Assembly (NCBI RefSeq): GCF_012843705.1
Contig: NZ_JABAFQ010000004.1
Location: 62,001 to 126,000 of the forward strand
From: Fusobacterium sp. FSA-380-WT-3A
GTDB lineage: Bacteria; Fusobacteriota; Fusobacteriia; Fusobacteriales; Fusobacteriaceae
Reading direction: 5' to 3'
DNA: 64,000 nt
In this document: piece after piece, positions 34,646 to 43,075 of the stretch
How the letters are laid out: every line of letters starts with the position of its first letter
How positions within the stretch are numbered: position 1 is the stretch's first letter
Program-made: the position numbers and the translations under genes
The notes under the pieces: generated by a model
The model's database searches: none
Told to the model about the DNA's origin: nothing
Seen by the model: the letters and a program-made list of their open reading frames with translations, nothing else

Positions 34646-36050
34646 AAAATTGAAGCTTTTTTTAGAAAACTTTCTATTTTATGGTGGACTTTCGATGTTA
34701 CAGAAAGCTCTTCCTTTTATAACATTACCTATAATTACAAGACTATTAAAAGACCCGACAAGTTATGGAATAGCAGATATGTTTAATCTTATAATTTCTT
34801 TTGGGAGTGCTATAGCAGTATTAGGAATATATGATGCTGTATTTAGAGAATTTTTTGAAGATAAAGAAAATAGAGAATATCAAAAAAGAGTAACTGCTAC
34901 AGGATTAAACATAGTATTAATATCAGGAACTATAATAATGATAAGTATTATATTATGTAGTACTCTTATTAGTAAAATATTGTTTAAAAGTTATCAATAT
35001 AAAAATCTAGTTATCTTATCAGCGATTGGAATATTAATTTCTACATTAAATAGTTTAATAATAAGTCCTACAAGAATGAGAAATCAAAGAAAAATTTTCT
35101 TTATAACAGGAATAACTTTTCCTATATTGGGTTTTATTATAACTTATGTTTTAATAAGATTAGGATATACCTATGAAGCATTAATATATGGAACAATAGG
35201 GATGAGTTTAATTTCTCTAATAATTTTTTATATTCTAAATAAAAAAGATTTTTCTCTAAAAATTTTTGATAAAAAAATTGCAAAAGAATTATTTAGAATA
35301 GGATTACCTCTTGTACCAACTTTTCTTATATATTGGATATTTCATTCTATGGATAGAGTAATGATAAATAGAATGTTAAATGGAAGCGAATTAGGAATAT
35401 ATTCTGTAGGAGCTAAAGTTTCGTCTGTAAGTCAATTAATCTATACAGCTTTTGCAGGTGGTTGGAGTTATTTTTCATTTTCTACAATGAAAGATAAAAA
35501 TCAAGTGGAGATAAATTCAAAAGTATTTGAATATTTAGGAATAATAAGTTTTTTTGTATATATATTAGCACAACCATTTATAAAACCAGTATTTAATATT
35601 TTTTTTGAAGGAGAATATATAAGAGGACAGGAAGTTTTTTCTTTTTTATTTTTGTCTCCATTAATATTAATGTTATTTCAAACTGTAGGGAACCAAGTTA
35701 TAATAATAAAAAAATCTTATTTATCAACTTTAAGTTTAATAATTGGAGCAATTTTAAATATAATTTTAAATTTCATTTTTATAAAATCTCATGGAATTTT
35801 TGGAGCAGCATTTTCTACATTAAACAGTTATATGGTTTCAGTTGTTATAATGTGTATTGTATGTTATAAGAATAAATTATTTGTAATTTCAAAAAGATTT
35901 TTAAGTGTAGTAATTTTATTATTAATTGGAATATATTTAAATTTCTTTTTTAAAGAATGTGTATATTATAAAATAGTATATACAATAGATTTTATTTTAA
36001 TTGTGATACTTTATTTTAAAGATTTAAAATTATTATTAAAAAGTAGGTAG
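34638..36050 (+). CDS. Wzx-type oligosaccharide flippase 1
   Basis: 470 residues and about 12-14 hydrophobic segments, the layout of MOP-superfamily flippases that move undecaprenyl-linked repeats to the periplasm. FYGGLSMLQKALPFITLPIITRLLKDPTSYGIADM is the usual N-terminus, and GLPLVPTFLIYWIFHSMDRVMINRMLNGSELGIYSVGAKVS the central helix with its conserved Asp. Its neighbours are the GT2 gene upstream and the FdtA-like gene 2 bases downstream. It is distinct in sequence from the flippase at 43076. Confidence 0.9.
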   Translation: MNKKLKLFLENFLFYGGLSMLQKALPFITLPIITRLLKDPTSYGIADMFNLIISFGSAIAVLGIYDAVFREFFEDKENREYQKRVTATGLNIVLISGTIIMISIILCSTLISKILFKSYQYKNLVILSAIGILISTLNSLIISPTRMRNQRKIFFITGITFPILGFIITYVLIRLGYTYEALIYGTIGMSLISLIIFYILNKKDFSLKIFDKKIAKELFRIGLPLVPTFLIYWIFHSMDRVMINRMLNGSELGIYSVGAKVSSVSQLIYTAFAGGWSYFSFSTMKDKNQVEINSKVFEYLGIISFFVYILAQPFIKPVFNIFFEGEYIRGQEVFSFLFLSPLILMLFQTVGNQVIIIKKSYLSTLSLIIGAILNIILNFIFIKSHGIFGAAFSTLNSYMVSVVIMCIVCYKNKLFVISKRFLSVVILLLIGIYLNFFFKECVYYKIVYTIDFILIVILYFKDLKLLLKSR

Positions 36051-36052
36051 AA

Positions 36053-36472
36053 ATGAAAAAAATAAAAGAAATAATTATAAGAGAAATTTATTCTCCAGGT
36101 GGAAGTTTAAGTTTTTTTGAAAAAGGAAAAGAATTTGATTTTGATATAAAAAGAATATACTACATATATAAATTTTCTGAGCAAAATAGAAGAGGATTCC
36201 ATGCTCATAAAGAATTAAAACAAGTTATGTTTTGTCCTCATGGAAAAATAGAAGTTGAGTTTACAAATGGAAAAATAAAAGAAAAATATATATTAGATTC
36301 TCCAACAAAAATATTAGTTGTAGAAAAAGGTTATTGGAGAGAGTTTGTATCTTTAGAAGAGGGAAGTATTTTATGTGTTGGAGCTTCTGATATTTATGAT
36401 GAAAATGATTATATAAGAGATTATAATAAATATTTAGAATGGGAGGAAAAAAATAATGAAAGTACCATTTAG
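36053..36472 (+). CDS. dTDP-4-keto-6-deoxyglucose 3,4-ketoisomerase, FdtA/QdtA (WxcM-like)
   Basis: 139-residue cupin. RIYYIYKFSEQNRRGFHAHKELKQVMFC has the two histidines of the FdtA/QdtA active site, and LVVEKGYWREFVSL completes the sugar pocket. It isomerises dTDP-4-keto-6-deoxyglucose to a 3-keto sugar. The next gene supplies the aminotransferase and the third an N-formyltransferase, so the product is a dTDP-3-amino-3,6-dideoxyhexose. The galacto (Fdt) versus gluco (Qdt) configuration cannot be decided from sequence alone. Confidence 0.85.
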   Translation: MKKIKEIIIREIYSPGGSLSFFEKGKEFDFDIKRIYYIYKFSEQNRRGFHAHKELKQVMFCPHGKIEVEFTNGKIKEKYILDSPTKILVVEKGYWREFVSLEEGSILCVGASDIYDENDYIRDYNKYLEWEEKNNESTI

Positions 36473-37553
36473 TATTTTAGAAAGACAATATAAAAAATAT
36501 CAAAATGAATATGAAGAAAAAGCATTAAAAGTATTAAGAAAAGGATGGTATATTCTAGGAGAAGAATGTGAAAAATTTGAAGAAGAATATGCAAATTATG
36601 TGGGAACTAAATATTCATTAGGTATAGATAATGGATTAAATGCTCTAGTACTTGCTTTTAGAGCATTGAATATAGGAAAGGGAGATGAAGTAATAGTTCA
36701 AGGAAATACCTTTATAGCAACGGTAATGGGAATTACTATAAATGGAGCAACTCCAATTTTTATAGAGCCTGATGAATATTATAATATTGATACAAATAAA
36801 ATAGAAGAGAAAATAACTAATAAAACAAAAGCAATTTGTGTAGTTCATCTTTATGGACAAGCTACGGAAATGGATAAAATCTTAGAATTATGTCAAAAAT
36901 ATAATTTAAAATTAGTTGAAGATTGTGCTCAAGCTCATGGTGCAAAGTATAATGGACAAATGGTTGGAAGTTTTGGAGATATTGGATGTTTTAGTTTTTA
37001 TCCAGGAAAAAACTTAGGTTGTTTTGGAGATGGAGGAGCAATAACAACTAATAATAAAGAAATATATGATAGAATAAAAATGTTAAGAAGCTATGGAAGT
37101 GAAAAAAAATATCATCATATAGAAGTAGGGTATAATTCAAGATTAGATGAATTACAAGCAGGACTTTTAAGAATAAAATTGAGTCATTTAGTTGAATTAA
37201 CTGATGAAAGAGAAAAATTAACAAAAAAATATTTAGATGGAATAAAAAATCCATTAGTAACTTTACCTAAAATAAAAGAAAATTGTACTCATGTATGGCA
37301 TTTATTTGTAGTAAGAGTAGAAAATAGAGATAAATTCCAAAAATATTTAGAAGAAAATGGGATAGGAACAATGATACATTATCCAATTCCTCCACATTTA
37401 TCAGTAGCTTATAAAGAATTAGGATATAAAGTAGGAGATTATCCAATAACAGAAAAATATGCTAATACAGTTTTAAGTTTACCATTATATAATGGAATGA
37501 CAGAAGAAGAAATAGATTATGTGATAAAGAAAATAAATGAATATAGAGGATAA
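36456..37553 (+). CDS. dTDP-3-keto-6-deoxyhexose 3-aminotransferase, FdtB/QdtB-like
   Basis: 365-residue DegT/DnrJ enzyme. GIDNGLNALVLAFRALNIGKGDEV, LVEDCAQAHGAKYNG, and SFYPGKNLGCFGDGGAI with the PLP lysine are the characteristic blocks; GYNSRLDELQAGLL follows. The FdtB/QdtB assignment comes from the overlap with the FdtA-like gene upstream and the formyltransferase 2 bases downstream. The enzyme installs the C3 amino group that is then formylated. Confidence 0.86.
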   Translation: MKVPFSILERQYKKYQNEYEEKALKVLRKGWYILGEECEKFEEEYANYVGTKYSLGIDNGLNALVLAFRALNIGKGDEVIVQGNTFIATVMGITINGATPIFIEPDEYYNIDTNKIEEKITNKTKAICVVHLYGQATEMDKILELCQKYNLKLVEDCAQAHGAKYNGQMVGSFGDIGCFSFYPGKNLGCFGDGGAITTNNKEIYDRIKMLRSYGSEKKYHHIEVGYNSRLDELQAGLLRIKLSHLVELTDEREKLTKKYLDGIKNPLVTLPKIKENCTHVWHLFVVRVENRDKFQKYLEENGIGTMIHYPIPPHLSVAYKELGYKVGDYPITEKYANTVLSLPLYNGMTEEEIDYVIKKINEYRG

Positions 37554-37555
37554 AA

Positions 37556-38746
37556 ATGAAGAAAATTTGTATAGCAGGAAAAAATAATATAGCAGTTGAA
37601 ATAACAGATTACATAGAAAAAAATATAGAATGTGAATTATTTGTTATTCCAAATTCAGCAGATGATGGTGTAAATAAATGGCAAAAGTCTTTTTTGAAAT
37701 TCTCTTTAGATAGAAAATTAAAAATAATTTCTTTAGAAGAAGCTTATAAAATAAAAGATTTAATATTTATTTCATTAGAATATGATAAAATTATAAATCC
37801 TAAAAAATTTAATACAACAGAGTTATTCAATATACATTTTTCATTATTACCCAAATATAAGGGAATGTATACATCTGCTTTACCAATTTTAAATAATGAA
37901 AAAGAAACAGGAGTAACATTTCATAAAATAAATACAGGAATAGATACAGGAGATATAATTGCTCAAAAAGTAATAAAAATTGATTATGAAGATACAAGTA
38001 GAGATTTATATCTAAAATATATAAAAAATGGAATAATTTTAGTAAAAAATATAATTTGGAATATAATAGAAAAAAAATATGTTGTACAACAACAAGATTA
38101 TTTAGAAAGTACATATTTTTCTAAAAAATCTATAGATTATAAAAATTTAAAAATAGATTTAAATCAAACAGCTATAAATATTCATAATCAAATAAGAGCT
38201 TTTAATTTTAGGGAATATCAGTTACCAGAAGTTTATGGAAGTAAAATTATTGCTACCAAAATAACTAATCAAAAATCAATAAAAAAATCAGGAGAAATAT
38301 TATTTGAAACAGACAATGAAATACTAATTTCAACAATTGATTATAATATTATTTTATATAAAGATAAAGCTGAAGAATTAATAACAGCATGTAAAATAGG
38401 AGATTTAATTAGTGTAAAAAACATTTGTAAAAATAAAGAATATCTAAAAATTAGAACTAAAGAAGGATGGGACCCACTAATAATAGCAACTTATAATAAT
38501 CATAAAGATATAGTTGAATATTTAATCTCAATAGGAGCTGATATATATACTACAAACTATAATAAAACAAATTTATTGATGTATGCAAAGGAAGCTTTCT
38601 TAAATAAAAATGACATTTATTTATTAGAATTATTCTTAAAATTAGGTTTAAATATTTTTGAAGAAGATATTTTTGGAAAAAATTTATTAGATTATTGTAA
38701 TGAAGAAATAAAAGAAAAAATAAATGGGGATGGGGTACAAAAATAG
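37556..38746 (+). CDS. dTDP-3-amino-3,6-dideoxyhexose N-formyltransferase with ankyrin tail, QdtF-like
   Basis: 396 residues. The N-terminal formyltransferase domain holds the catalytic Asn92/His94 in FNIHFSLLPKYKG and Asp130 in GIDTGD, the standard N10-formyl-tetrahydrofolate triad. A C-terminal extension from about residue 290 (WDPLIIATYNNHKDIVEYLISIGADI, then LLELFLKLGLNI) reads as ankyrin repeats. This domain order is that described for Providencia QdtF, whose ankyrin part binds dTDP-sugar as an effector. The product would be dTDP-3-formamido-3,6-dideoxyhexose. Its last codons overlap a decayed acetyltransferase gene. Confidence 0.88.
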   Translation: MKKICIAGKNNIAVEITDYIEKNIECELFVIPNSADDGVNKWQKSFLKFSLDRKLKIISLEEAYKIKDLIFISLEYDKIINPKKFNTTELFNIHFSLLPKYKGMYTSALPILNNEKETGVTFHKINTGIDTGDIIAQKVIKIDYEDTSRDLYLKYIKNGIILVKNIIWNIIEKKYVVQQQDYLESTYFSKKSIDYKNLKIDLNQTAINIHNQIRAFNFREYQLPEVYGSKIIATKITNQKSIKKSGEILFETDNEILISTIDYNIILYKDKAEELITACKIGDLISVKNICKNKEYLKIRTKEGWDPLIIATYNNHKDIVEYLISIGADIYTTNYNKTNLLMYAKEAFLNKNDIYLLELFLKLGLNIFEEDIFGKNLLDYCNEEIKEKINGDGVQK

Positions 38747-39213
38747 TACCTTAAATTTATTTTTAGGAAAAGTAATAACTTTTCGTTTAGTTCAAGAATA
38801 TGATGCAGAATTTATTTTAAAGTTAAGAAATAAAAAAGAATAAAAAAATATATTTCAAAAACTAATATAACTATTGAGGAACAAAAAGAATGGATAAGAA
38901 ATTATAAGGAAAGAGAAAAAATAGAAAGGAGTTTTATTTTATAATAGAATATAAAAATAAAATTTCTTGTGGAACAGTCAGAATTTATAATATAGAAAGT
39001 AATAGTCGTACATGGGGAAGTTTTATTTTACCTGACGGAGCTTCTTATGAAACAATATTACTTTCAATTAATTTTATTAAATATAATTTAGAAATAGAAA
39101 ATATTTATTTAGATGTAAGAAGAGAAAATTCAAAAGCAATTCATATATATGAGAAATGTGGATTTAGAAAAATAAGGGAAGATGAGATAAATTATTATAT
39201 TTTTAAGGAGTAA
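38730..39213 (+). pseudogene. GNAT-family acetyltransferase, frameshifted at least twice
   Basis: Begins with ATG at 38730 and reads VITFRLVQEYDAEFILKLRNKK before a stop at 38841. The coding sense continues in a second frame (ITIEEQKEWIRNYKERE) and then a third (FYFIIEYKNKISCGTVRIYN, YLDVRRENSKAIHIYEKCGF), ending at 39213. The latter contains the GNAT acetyl-CoA region (SKAIHIYEKCGFRKI). The shifts are near 38841 in an A-rich run and near 38925. The gene is dead as written. Confidence 0.75.
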
Positions 39214-39215
39214 TT

Positions 39216-39251
39216 ATGTTATTTAATTCATATGAGTTCGTTTACCAATAG
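39216..39251 (+). pseudogene. Truncated MBOAT O-acyltransferase start
   Basis: ATG at 39216 encodes MLFNSYEFVYQ and then stops. MLFNSYEF followed by hydrophobic residues is the characteristic beginning of AlgI/MBOAT-type O-acyltransferases of glycan clusters. Only the first codons survive, immediately after the dead GNAT gene. The match is short, so the call is tentative. Confidence 0.4.
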
Positions 39252-39305
39252 TATAATAGATTAAAAAAAATTTAATAAAAAAGATTGTGATTAGAAGGAA
39301 AAAAG

Positions 39306-40457
39306 ATGAAAATAAATTTAAAAAATATTGCTGTTTATTCTTTAGTTTTGTTCTGTTCTTTAAAAACTTCAATATATAGTATAACTTATAATAATAGAAC
39401 AATAATAATAAAATATATAATTTTTTTAATTTTAGTTGTTATGGGGATAAGTTTTTTTGTATATAAATTGAAGTTAAATAAAGTAAATTTAAAAAGTATC
39501 TTTATGACAATAATTTCTTTTCTTAATAAATGTCCTTTTGTCTTAGGAAGTTTATATGGAATTTTAATTAATTTAGTTACAAATTATTTCTTATTAGATA
39601 AAGATACATTCCTTAGGAAAAAAGCATATAAAATATTATTTAATTTTTTATTTATATTATCACTATTAAGTATATTGGAATATTTATATTATCAATTAGG
39701 TGGAAATATTAATTTTATAATAGGAACTAATTATAAAATTAATTTTGGAGTTTGCTATTTTATAGGAGTTTTTAATTCATATTTAGTAAATATAGAAACA
39801 GGAAATATATTAAATAGATTACTTTCTATATATGATGAGCCAGGATATTTTGGAACTTTTTTAGGAATTTTTATTTTATTTTTAAAAAATGATAGTAGAT
39901 TTAAAAAAATAATAATTTATCTAGCTGGTTTTTTGACACTAAGTACAGCTTTTATTTATTTTTTTATAATGAAAATAATAATAGAAGGGTTTGAAATAAA
40001 AAAAATATTAAAGAGTGTTTTTATATTATTTATAATAATAAATTTAAGTTATTTTTATAGTGAAAAAAATATAACTTTTAGAAATAATGTTGTCTTGAAG
40101 ATAGAGAGAATAGTTGAAAATAAAAATTTAAATAGGCTTTCAAAAGGAGAATCTTGGAAGAAAATAGAAGAATTTAAAAAAAATGGAAATTTATTATTAG
40201 GAGAAAGAAAAAGTTTTGAGAATGATGGAGGACTTTCTATTTGGATGAAAATTTATGAGATAGGATATTTGGGAGTTTTAATTGAAATTTTACTTTTTCT
40301 TAATATTGCAAGATTTTTTAATTTAAAAAATAAAAAAAGCAAAATTTTTATTTTAATAGCCTTATCTAGTATATTTCAAAGACCAAATATATTAGATTTA
40401 ACAACATTGATATGTATGTATTGTGCTCCCACTAATTATGATGAAATTGTAGAATGA
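39306..40457 (+). CDS. Wzy-like O-antigen polymerase
   Basis: 383 residues and about ten hydrophobic segments, with LLSIYDEPGYFGTFLGIFILF carrying the D-E-P-G motif common in Wzy-type polymerases and exopolysaccharide polymerases. No other family motif is visible. It ends the second glycan operon beside Wzx 1, matching a Wzy-dependent scheme. Its sequence is unrelated in appearance to the ligase/polymerase at 15859. Confidence 0.75.
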   Translation: MKINLKNIAVYSLVLFCSLKTSIYSITYNNRTIIIKYIIFLILVVMGISFFVYKLKLNKVNLKSIFMTIISFLNKCPFVLGSLYGILINLVTNYFLLDKDTFLRKKAYKILFNFLFILSLLSILEYLYYQLGGNINFIIGTNYKINFGVCYFIGVFNSYLVNIETGNILNRLLSIYDEPGYFGTFLGIFILFLKNDSRFKKIIIYLAGFLTLSTAFIYFFIMKIIIEGFEIKKILKSVFILFIIINLSYFYSEKNITFRNNVVLKIERIVENKNLNRLSKGESWKKIEEFKKNGNLLLGERKSFENDGGLSIWMKIYEIGYLGVLIEILLFLNIARFFNLKNKKSKIFILIALSSIFQRPNILDLTTLICMYCAPTNYDEIVE

Positions 40458-41002
40458 TTATCTATAAAAAATAGTGTAAAATGATTTTCTATTACTTGAA
40501 ATTTTTTTAAAATTAAAATTAAGAATTTTATTATTATAACATTATTATATTATAAAAAATGAAAAGATTTTTATAAATTAATTTAATAATTGCTTTTGAT
40601 AGAGTTTTATGATAAAAATCTAATATATAAATAGAAAATTATTTTTGTTAAAAGAAAAAGATTGAGCTTAGAAAAAAGAAGAAAGTGTTATTGTTATATA
40701 TTTTATCAAGTACATAATATTTTAAAATATATTTTTAATAAAGATATAAAAAGAAAAAATTTTTAGTAAAAATTTAAAAATCTATATCAAGCTCTTTTGA
40801 AAAATAGTGTTTGGGAATTTAGAAAGGATAAGAGTAATTTGAAAGAATGTATAGAAAATTTATATAGTAAAAAATATTTTTAGGATAAAAAAGTTCCTAA
40901 AAAAGAAGAGTTACTTTTAATATATAAGAAATATATTTTATGATTTTATTAAATATGAAATATTAATTTATAAAAAAATTCATATTATCAATAAATTAAT
41001 TT
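40458..41002 (+). other. Decayed coding region, probable glycosyltransferase remnant
   Basis: There is no open frame of useful length. From 40782 to 40943 the + strand reads LYQALLKNSVWEFRKDKSNL, then a TAG, then DKKVPKKEELLLIYKKYIL, with codon use like the neighbouring glycan genes. Upstream, RRKCYCYIFYQVHNILKYIF is similar in style. This looks like the eroded C-terminus of a GT2-type enzyme. I see nothing else in this stretch. Confidence 0.4.
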
Positions 41003-41031
41003 AAGAAGGTGCCTATAAAGCACCTTCTTTC
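41003..41031. terminator. Bidirectional terminator after the second glycan operon
   Basis: AAGAAGGTGC and GCACCTTCTT form a 10-bp stem with a 7-base loop. The following TTTCC serves the + strand, and the A-rich flank upstream gives U residues for the convergent minus-strand gene. Confidence 0.8.
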
Positions 41032-41046
41032 CTTATCTCCTCCTCT

Positions 41047-41493
41047 CTACATATCCTCTAAAATCTCTACAACACTTCTATAATCAACTATCACCTCTTT
41101 ATTTTGATAATTTTTTAATTTTATAAACTCCTTAGAATTTTTATAAAACTCATCTTCTATACAATATTTTATATTTCTCAACTCTTTTTTAGTATAGACT
41201 TTTTCCCTATGAATAATGCAGTTATAAAAATAGATTTCATCTAAAGGTATATACATTAAAGTTTCATTTTTCAAAATAACAATATTTTTTCTTAAAGAAA
41301 ATTCAAACTCTCTAGAATAATTTGCTCCTTCAATTTCCACATTAATAAAATATTCTTTATCAAAATCAATATCAATCAAAGGTAAAATTATTCCCAATTC
41401 ATTTTCATTTTTAAAAATAATTCCCTCTGAATAAATCTCTTTTTTAAGAGAAGTTAGAAAGCTAGTTTTTACCAAATAATTTTTTAAATTCAC
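41047..41493 (-). CDS. Hypothetical protein beside an XRE gene
   Basis: 148 residues, start GTG behind AAGGAGATGG. It has alternating beta strands (GIIFKNENELGIILPLIDIDF, EYFINVEIEGANYSREFEF) and a charged C-terminus, with no membrane segment or recognised motif. The XRE gene lies 72 bases upstream on the same strand and is probably cotranscribed. Function unknown; a regulator-effector or toxin-antitoxin relation is possible but unsupported. Confidence 0.5.
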   Translation of the reverse strand: MNLKNYLVKTSFLTSLKKEIYSEGIIFKNENELGIILPLIDIDFDKEYFINVEIEGANYSREFEFSLRKNIVILKNETLMYIPLDEIYFYNCIIHREKVYTKKELRNIKYCIEDEFYKNSKEFIKLKNYQNKEVIVDYRSVVEILEDM

Positions 41494-41565
41494 AAAACCA
41501 TCTCCTTATTAAATAAAAGTTATAGTCATTTTAATAAATTCTTTTAAATATACCAAATTAGAATA

Positions 41566-41826
41566 CTATATATTGGAGTTACTATATTCATTTAAAAATA
41601 TTTTTGAAAAATCAGAAAAAAAGTCTATTTGTAAAAGATGACACATTTTAATAAATAATTTAAGATTTAATTCACTTTGGCAATTTTCATAATAACTTAT
41701 AGTCTTTTGAGTTACTCCAAGTAGTTTAGCAAATTCTTTTTGAGTATACATCTCCTTTCTCTTAGTTTTTAAAATACTTACAGTTTCAATATAGCTTTTG
41801 TCATAAATCATTAATCTGTTATTCAT
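41566..41826 (-). CDS. XRE-family HTH protein
   Basis: 86 residues. LKTKRKEMYTQKEFAKLLGVTQKTISYYENCQSELNLKLFIKMCHLLQIDFF is a complete Cro/C1-type helix-turn-helix. The C-terminus is short, so it may act as a simple DNA-binding repressor. The ATG follows AAGGGGTAAATA. It precedes the 148-residue gene on the same strand and is divergent from the HxlR gene. Confidence 0.8.
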   Translation of the reverse strand: MNNRLMIYDKSYIETVSILKTKRKEMYTQKEFAKLLGVTQKTISYYENCQSELNLKLFIKMCHLLQIDFFSDFSKIFLNEYSNSNI

Positions 41827-41922
41827 TTATTTACCCCTTAATTTTTAAAATACATATGTTTTATTTTATCCTAAATTAGCAAATATACATAAAAGGAATA
41901 TTTTTTATAATTAAATAAAATT

Positions 41923-41949
41923 TTATGGTATAATAAAAATAAACCATAA
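41923..41949 (+). promoter_or_regulatory. Candidate HxlR promoter and operator
   Basis: TATAAT at 41929-41934 lies within an inverted repeat, TTATGGT (41923-41929) and ACCATAA (41943-41949). The arms flank the -10 and expected start point, fitting autoregulation by the gene that begins at 41964. The -35 is poor. Confidence 0.5.
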
Positions 41950-41963
41950 TTAAAGGAGATTTA

Positions 41964-42296
41964 ATGAGAGAGATTACTTGTCCACTTGAGCTAATATTTC
42001 ATATTTTAAAAGGAAAATGGGCACCTATGATAGTGTGGAGAGCTAGATTAGGAAATCAGAGACTAACAGATTTAAAAAAAGATATATTAAACTGTAATGA
42101 AAAAATGTTAATTCAACATATAAATGAATTGATAAAATATGGAGTTTTGGAAAAAATAGAATTTTTAGAATACCCAAAACATACAGAATATAGATTGACA
42201 GACTTTGGTTGGAAGCTAATTCCAATTCTTGCAAAAACTCAAGAACTAGGGATAGAATACTTACAAAAAAGTCAGTTATTCACAAAAGATGAATAA
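41964..42296 (+). CDS. HxlR-family transcriptional regulator
   Basis: 110 residues of the winged-helix HxlR family. CPLELIFHILKGKWAPMIVWRA is the conserved opening with an N-terminal Cys often involved in redox or electrophile sensing. RLTDLKKDILNCNEKMLIQHINELIKYGVLEKI is the recognition helix region, and YPKHTEYRLTDFGWKLIPIL the wing. It probably controls its own palindromic promoter and perhaps the PEBP gene 40 bases downstream. Confidence 0.88.
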   Translation: MREITCPLELIFHILKGKWAPMIVWRARLGNQRLTDLKKDILNCNEKMLIQHINELIKYGVLEKIEFLEYPKHTEYRLTDFGWKLIPILAKTQELGIEYLQKSQLFTKDE

Positions 42297-42335
42297 TATG
42301 ATATCCTAAAAGAAAACTACAGGAGGTATACAATT

Positions 42336-42893
42336 ATGAAAAAAAATTTAGTTGCAGGACTTTTTCTTTTAGGAGCATCAGCTTTTGGATTAGATTTAAA
42401 TAGTAAAGGGATAGAAAATGGATATATTCTAGAAAAATATGGAGTTCATGGGGTAGAAAAACTTAATGGAATGCCATCACTTTCTTTACCATTAGAGTGG
42501 AAAAATGCTCCAGAAGGAACAAAATCATATGCTTTAGTGATGATAGACCACGATGCTATACCAGTTACAGGATTTACTTGGATACATTGGACAGCAATTA
42601 TTCCAGGAGATTTAAATAAATTGGAGGAAAATGCAAGCTTAGAAAATAAAGATATTATTCAAGGAGTCAACAGTTGGATATCTTCAATGGGAGGATTATC
42701 AAAAGCAGATGCTTCTCATTTTGGTGGACCAGCTCCACCAGATAAAGAGCATGATTATACTTTCACTTTATATGCTTTAGATAAAGAATTAGATTTAGAA
42801 AATGGATTTTATCTAAACGAACTTTACAAAGCAATGGAAGGGCATATTTTAGATGAAGCTACAATAACAGGAAAGTATAAAAACGTTAAATAA
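42336..42893 (+). CDS. YbhB/YbcL-family (PEBP/RKIP-like) exported protein
   Basis: 185 residues with an N-terminal signal peptide (MKKNLVAGLFLLGASAFG, cleavage near residue 18), so probably periplasmic. SYALVMIDHDAIPVTGFTWIHWTAIIP is the family ligand-site block (D-H-D and H-W), and ASHFGGPAPPDKEHDYTFTLYALD holds the GGPxPP and H-x-Y motifs. These bind phosphorylated or anionic ligands; bacterial roles are poorly defined. The AGGAGG ribosome site is strong. It is followed by a terminator. Confidence 0.88.
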   Translation: MKKNLVAGLFLLGASAFGLDLNSKGIENGYILEKYGVHGVEKLNGMPSLSLPLEWKNAPEGTKSYALVMIDHDAIPVTGFTWIHWTAIIPGDLNKLEENASLENKDIIQGVNSWISSMGGLSKADASHFGGPAPPDKEHDYTFTLYALDKELDLENGFYLNELYKAMEGHILDEATITGKYKNVK

Positions 42894-42900
42894 TTTTATA

Positions 42901-42948
42901 AAAACAGGAGATAGTGCATAAAATTGCAATATCTCCTATTTTTTTTTT
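42901..42948 (+). terminator. Terminator copy 1, repeated at 47308
   Basis: AGGAGATA (42906-42913) pairs with TATCTCCT (42930-42937), and a run of ten T follows. The 43-base unit recurs at 47308-47350 with two differences. It ends the PEBP gene. Confidence 0.88.
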
Positions 42949-43007
42949 ATGGAAATAAAAATATTACTTTGGAAATTAATACTTTTTTATCAATATAGCA
43001 AAAGGGA

Positions 43008-43041
43008 TTGATTTTTTTTTTTTTTTGTAGTAATCTATATT
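43008..43041 (+). promoter_or_regulatory. Promoter candidate with a T15 tract in the spacer
   Basis: TTGATT (43008-43013) is followed by a homopolymer of fifteen T (43012-43026) and the best -10, TATATT (43036-43041). The present spacer is 22 bases, where about 17 would be optimal. Changes of tract length would move the spacing toward or away from optimum, so expression of the flippase operon could vary by slippage. The -35/-10 assignment is inferred. Confidence 0.5.
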
Positions 43042-43075
43042 AAGACAATTAAATATTGAATGAAAAGGAAATATT

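Noticed and set aside
42939-42948. T10 run as a simple-sequence switch
   Set aside because: It is the U tract of an intrinsic terminator and has no promoter elements around it.
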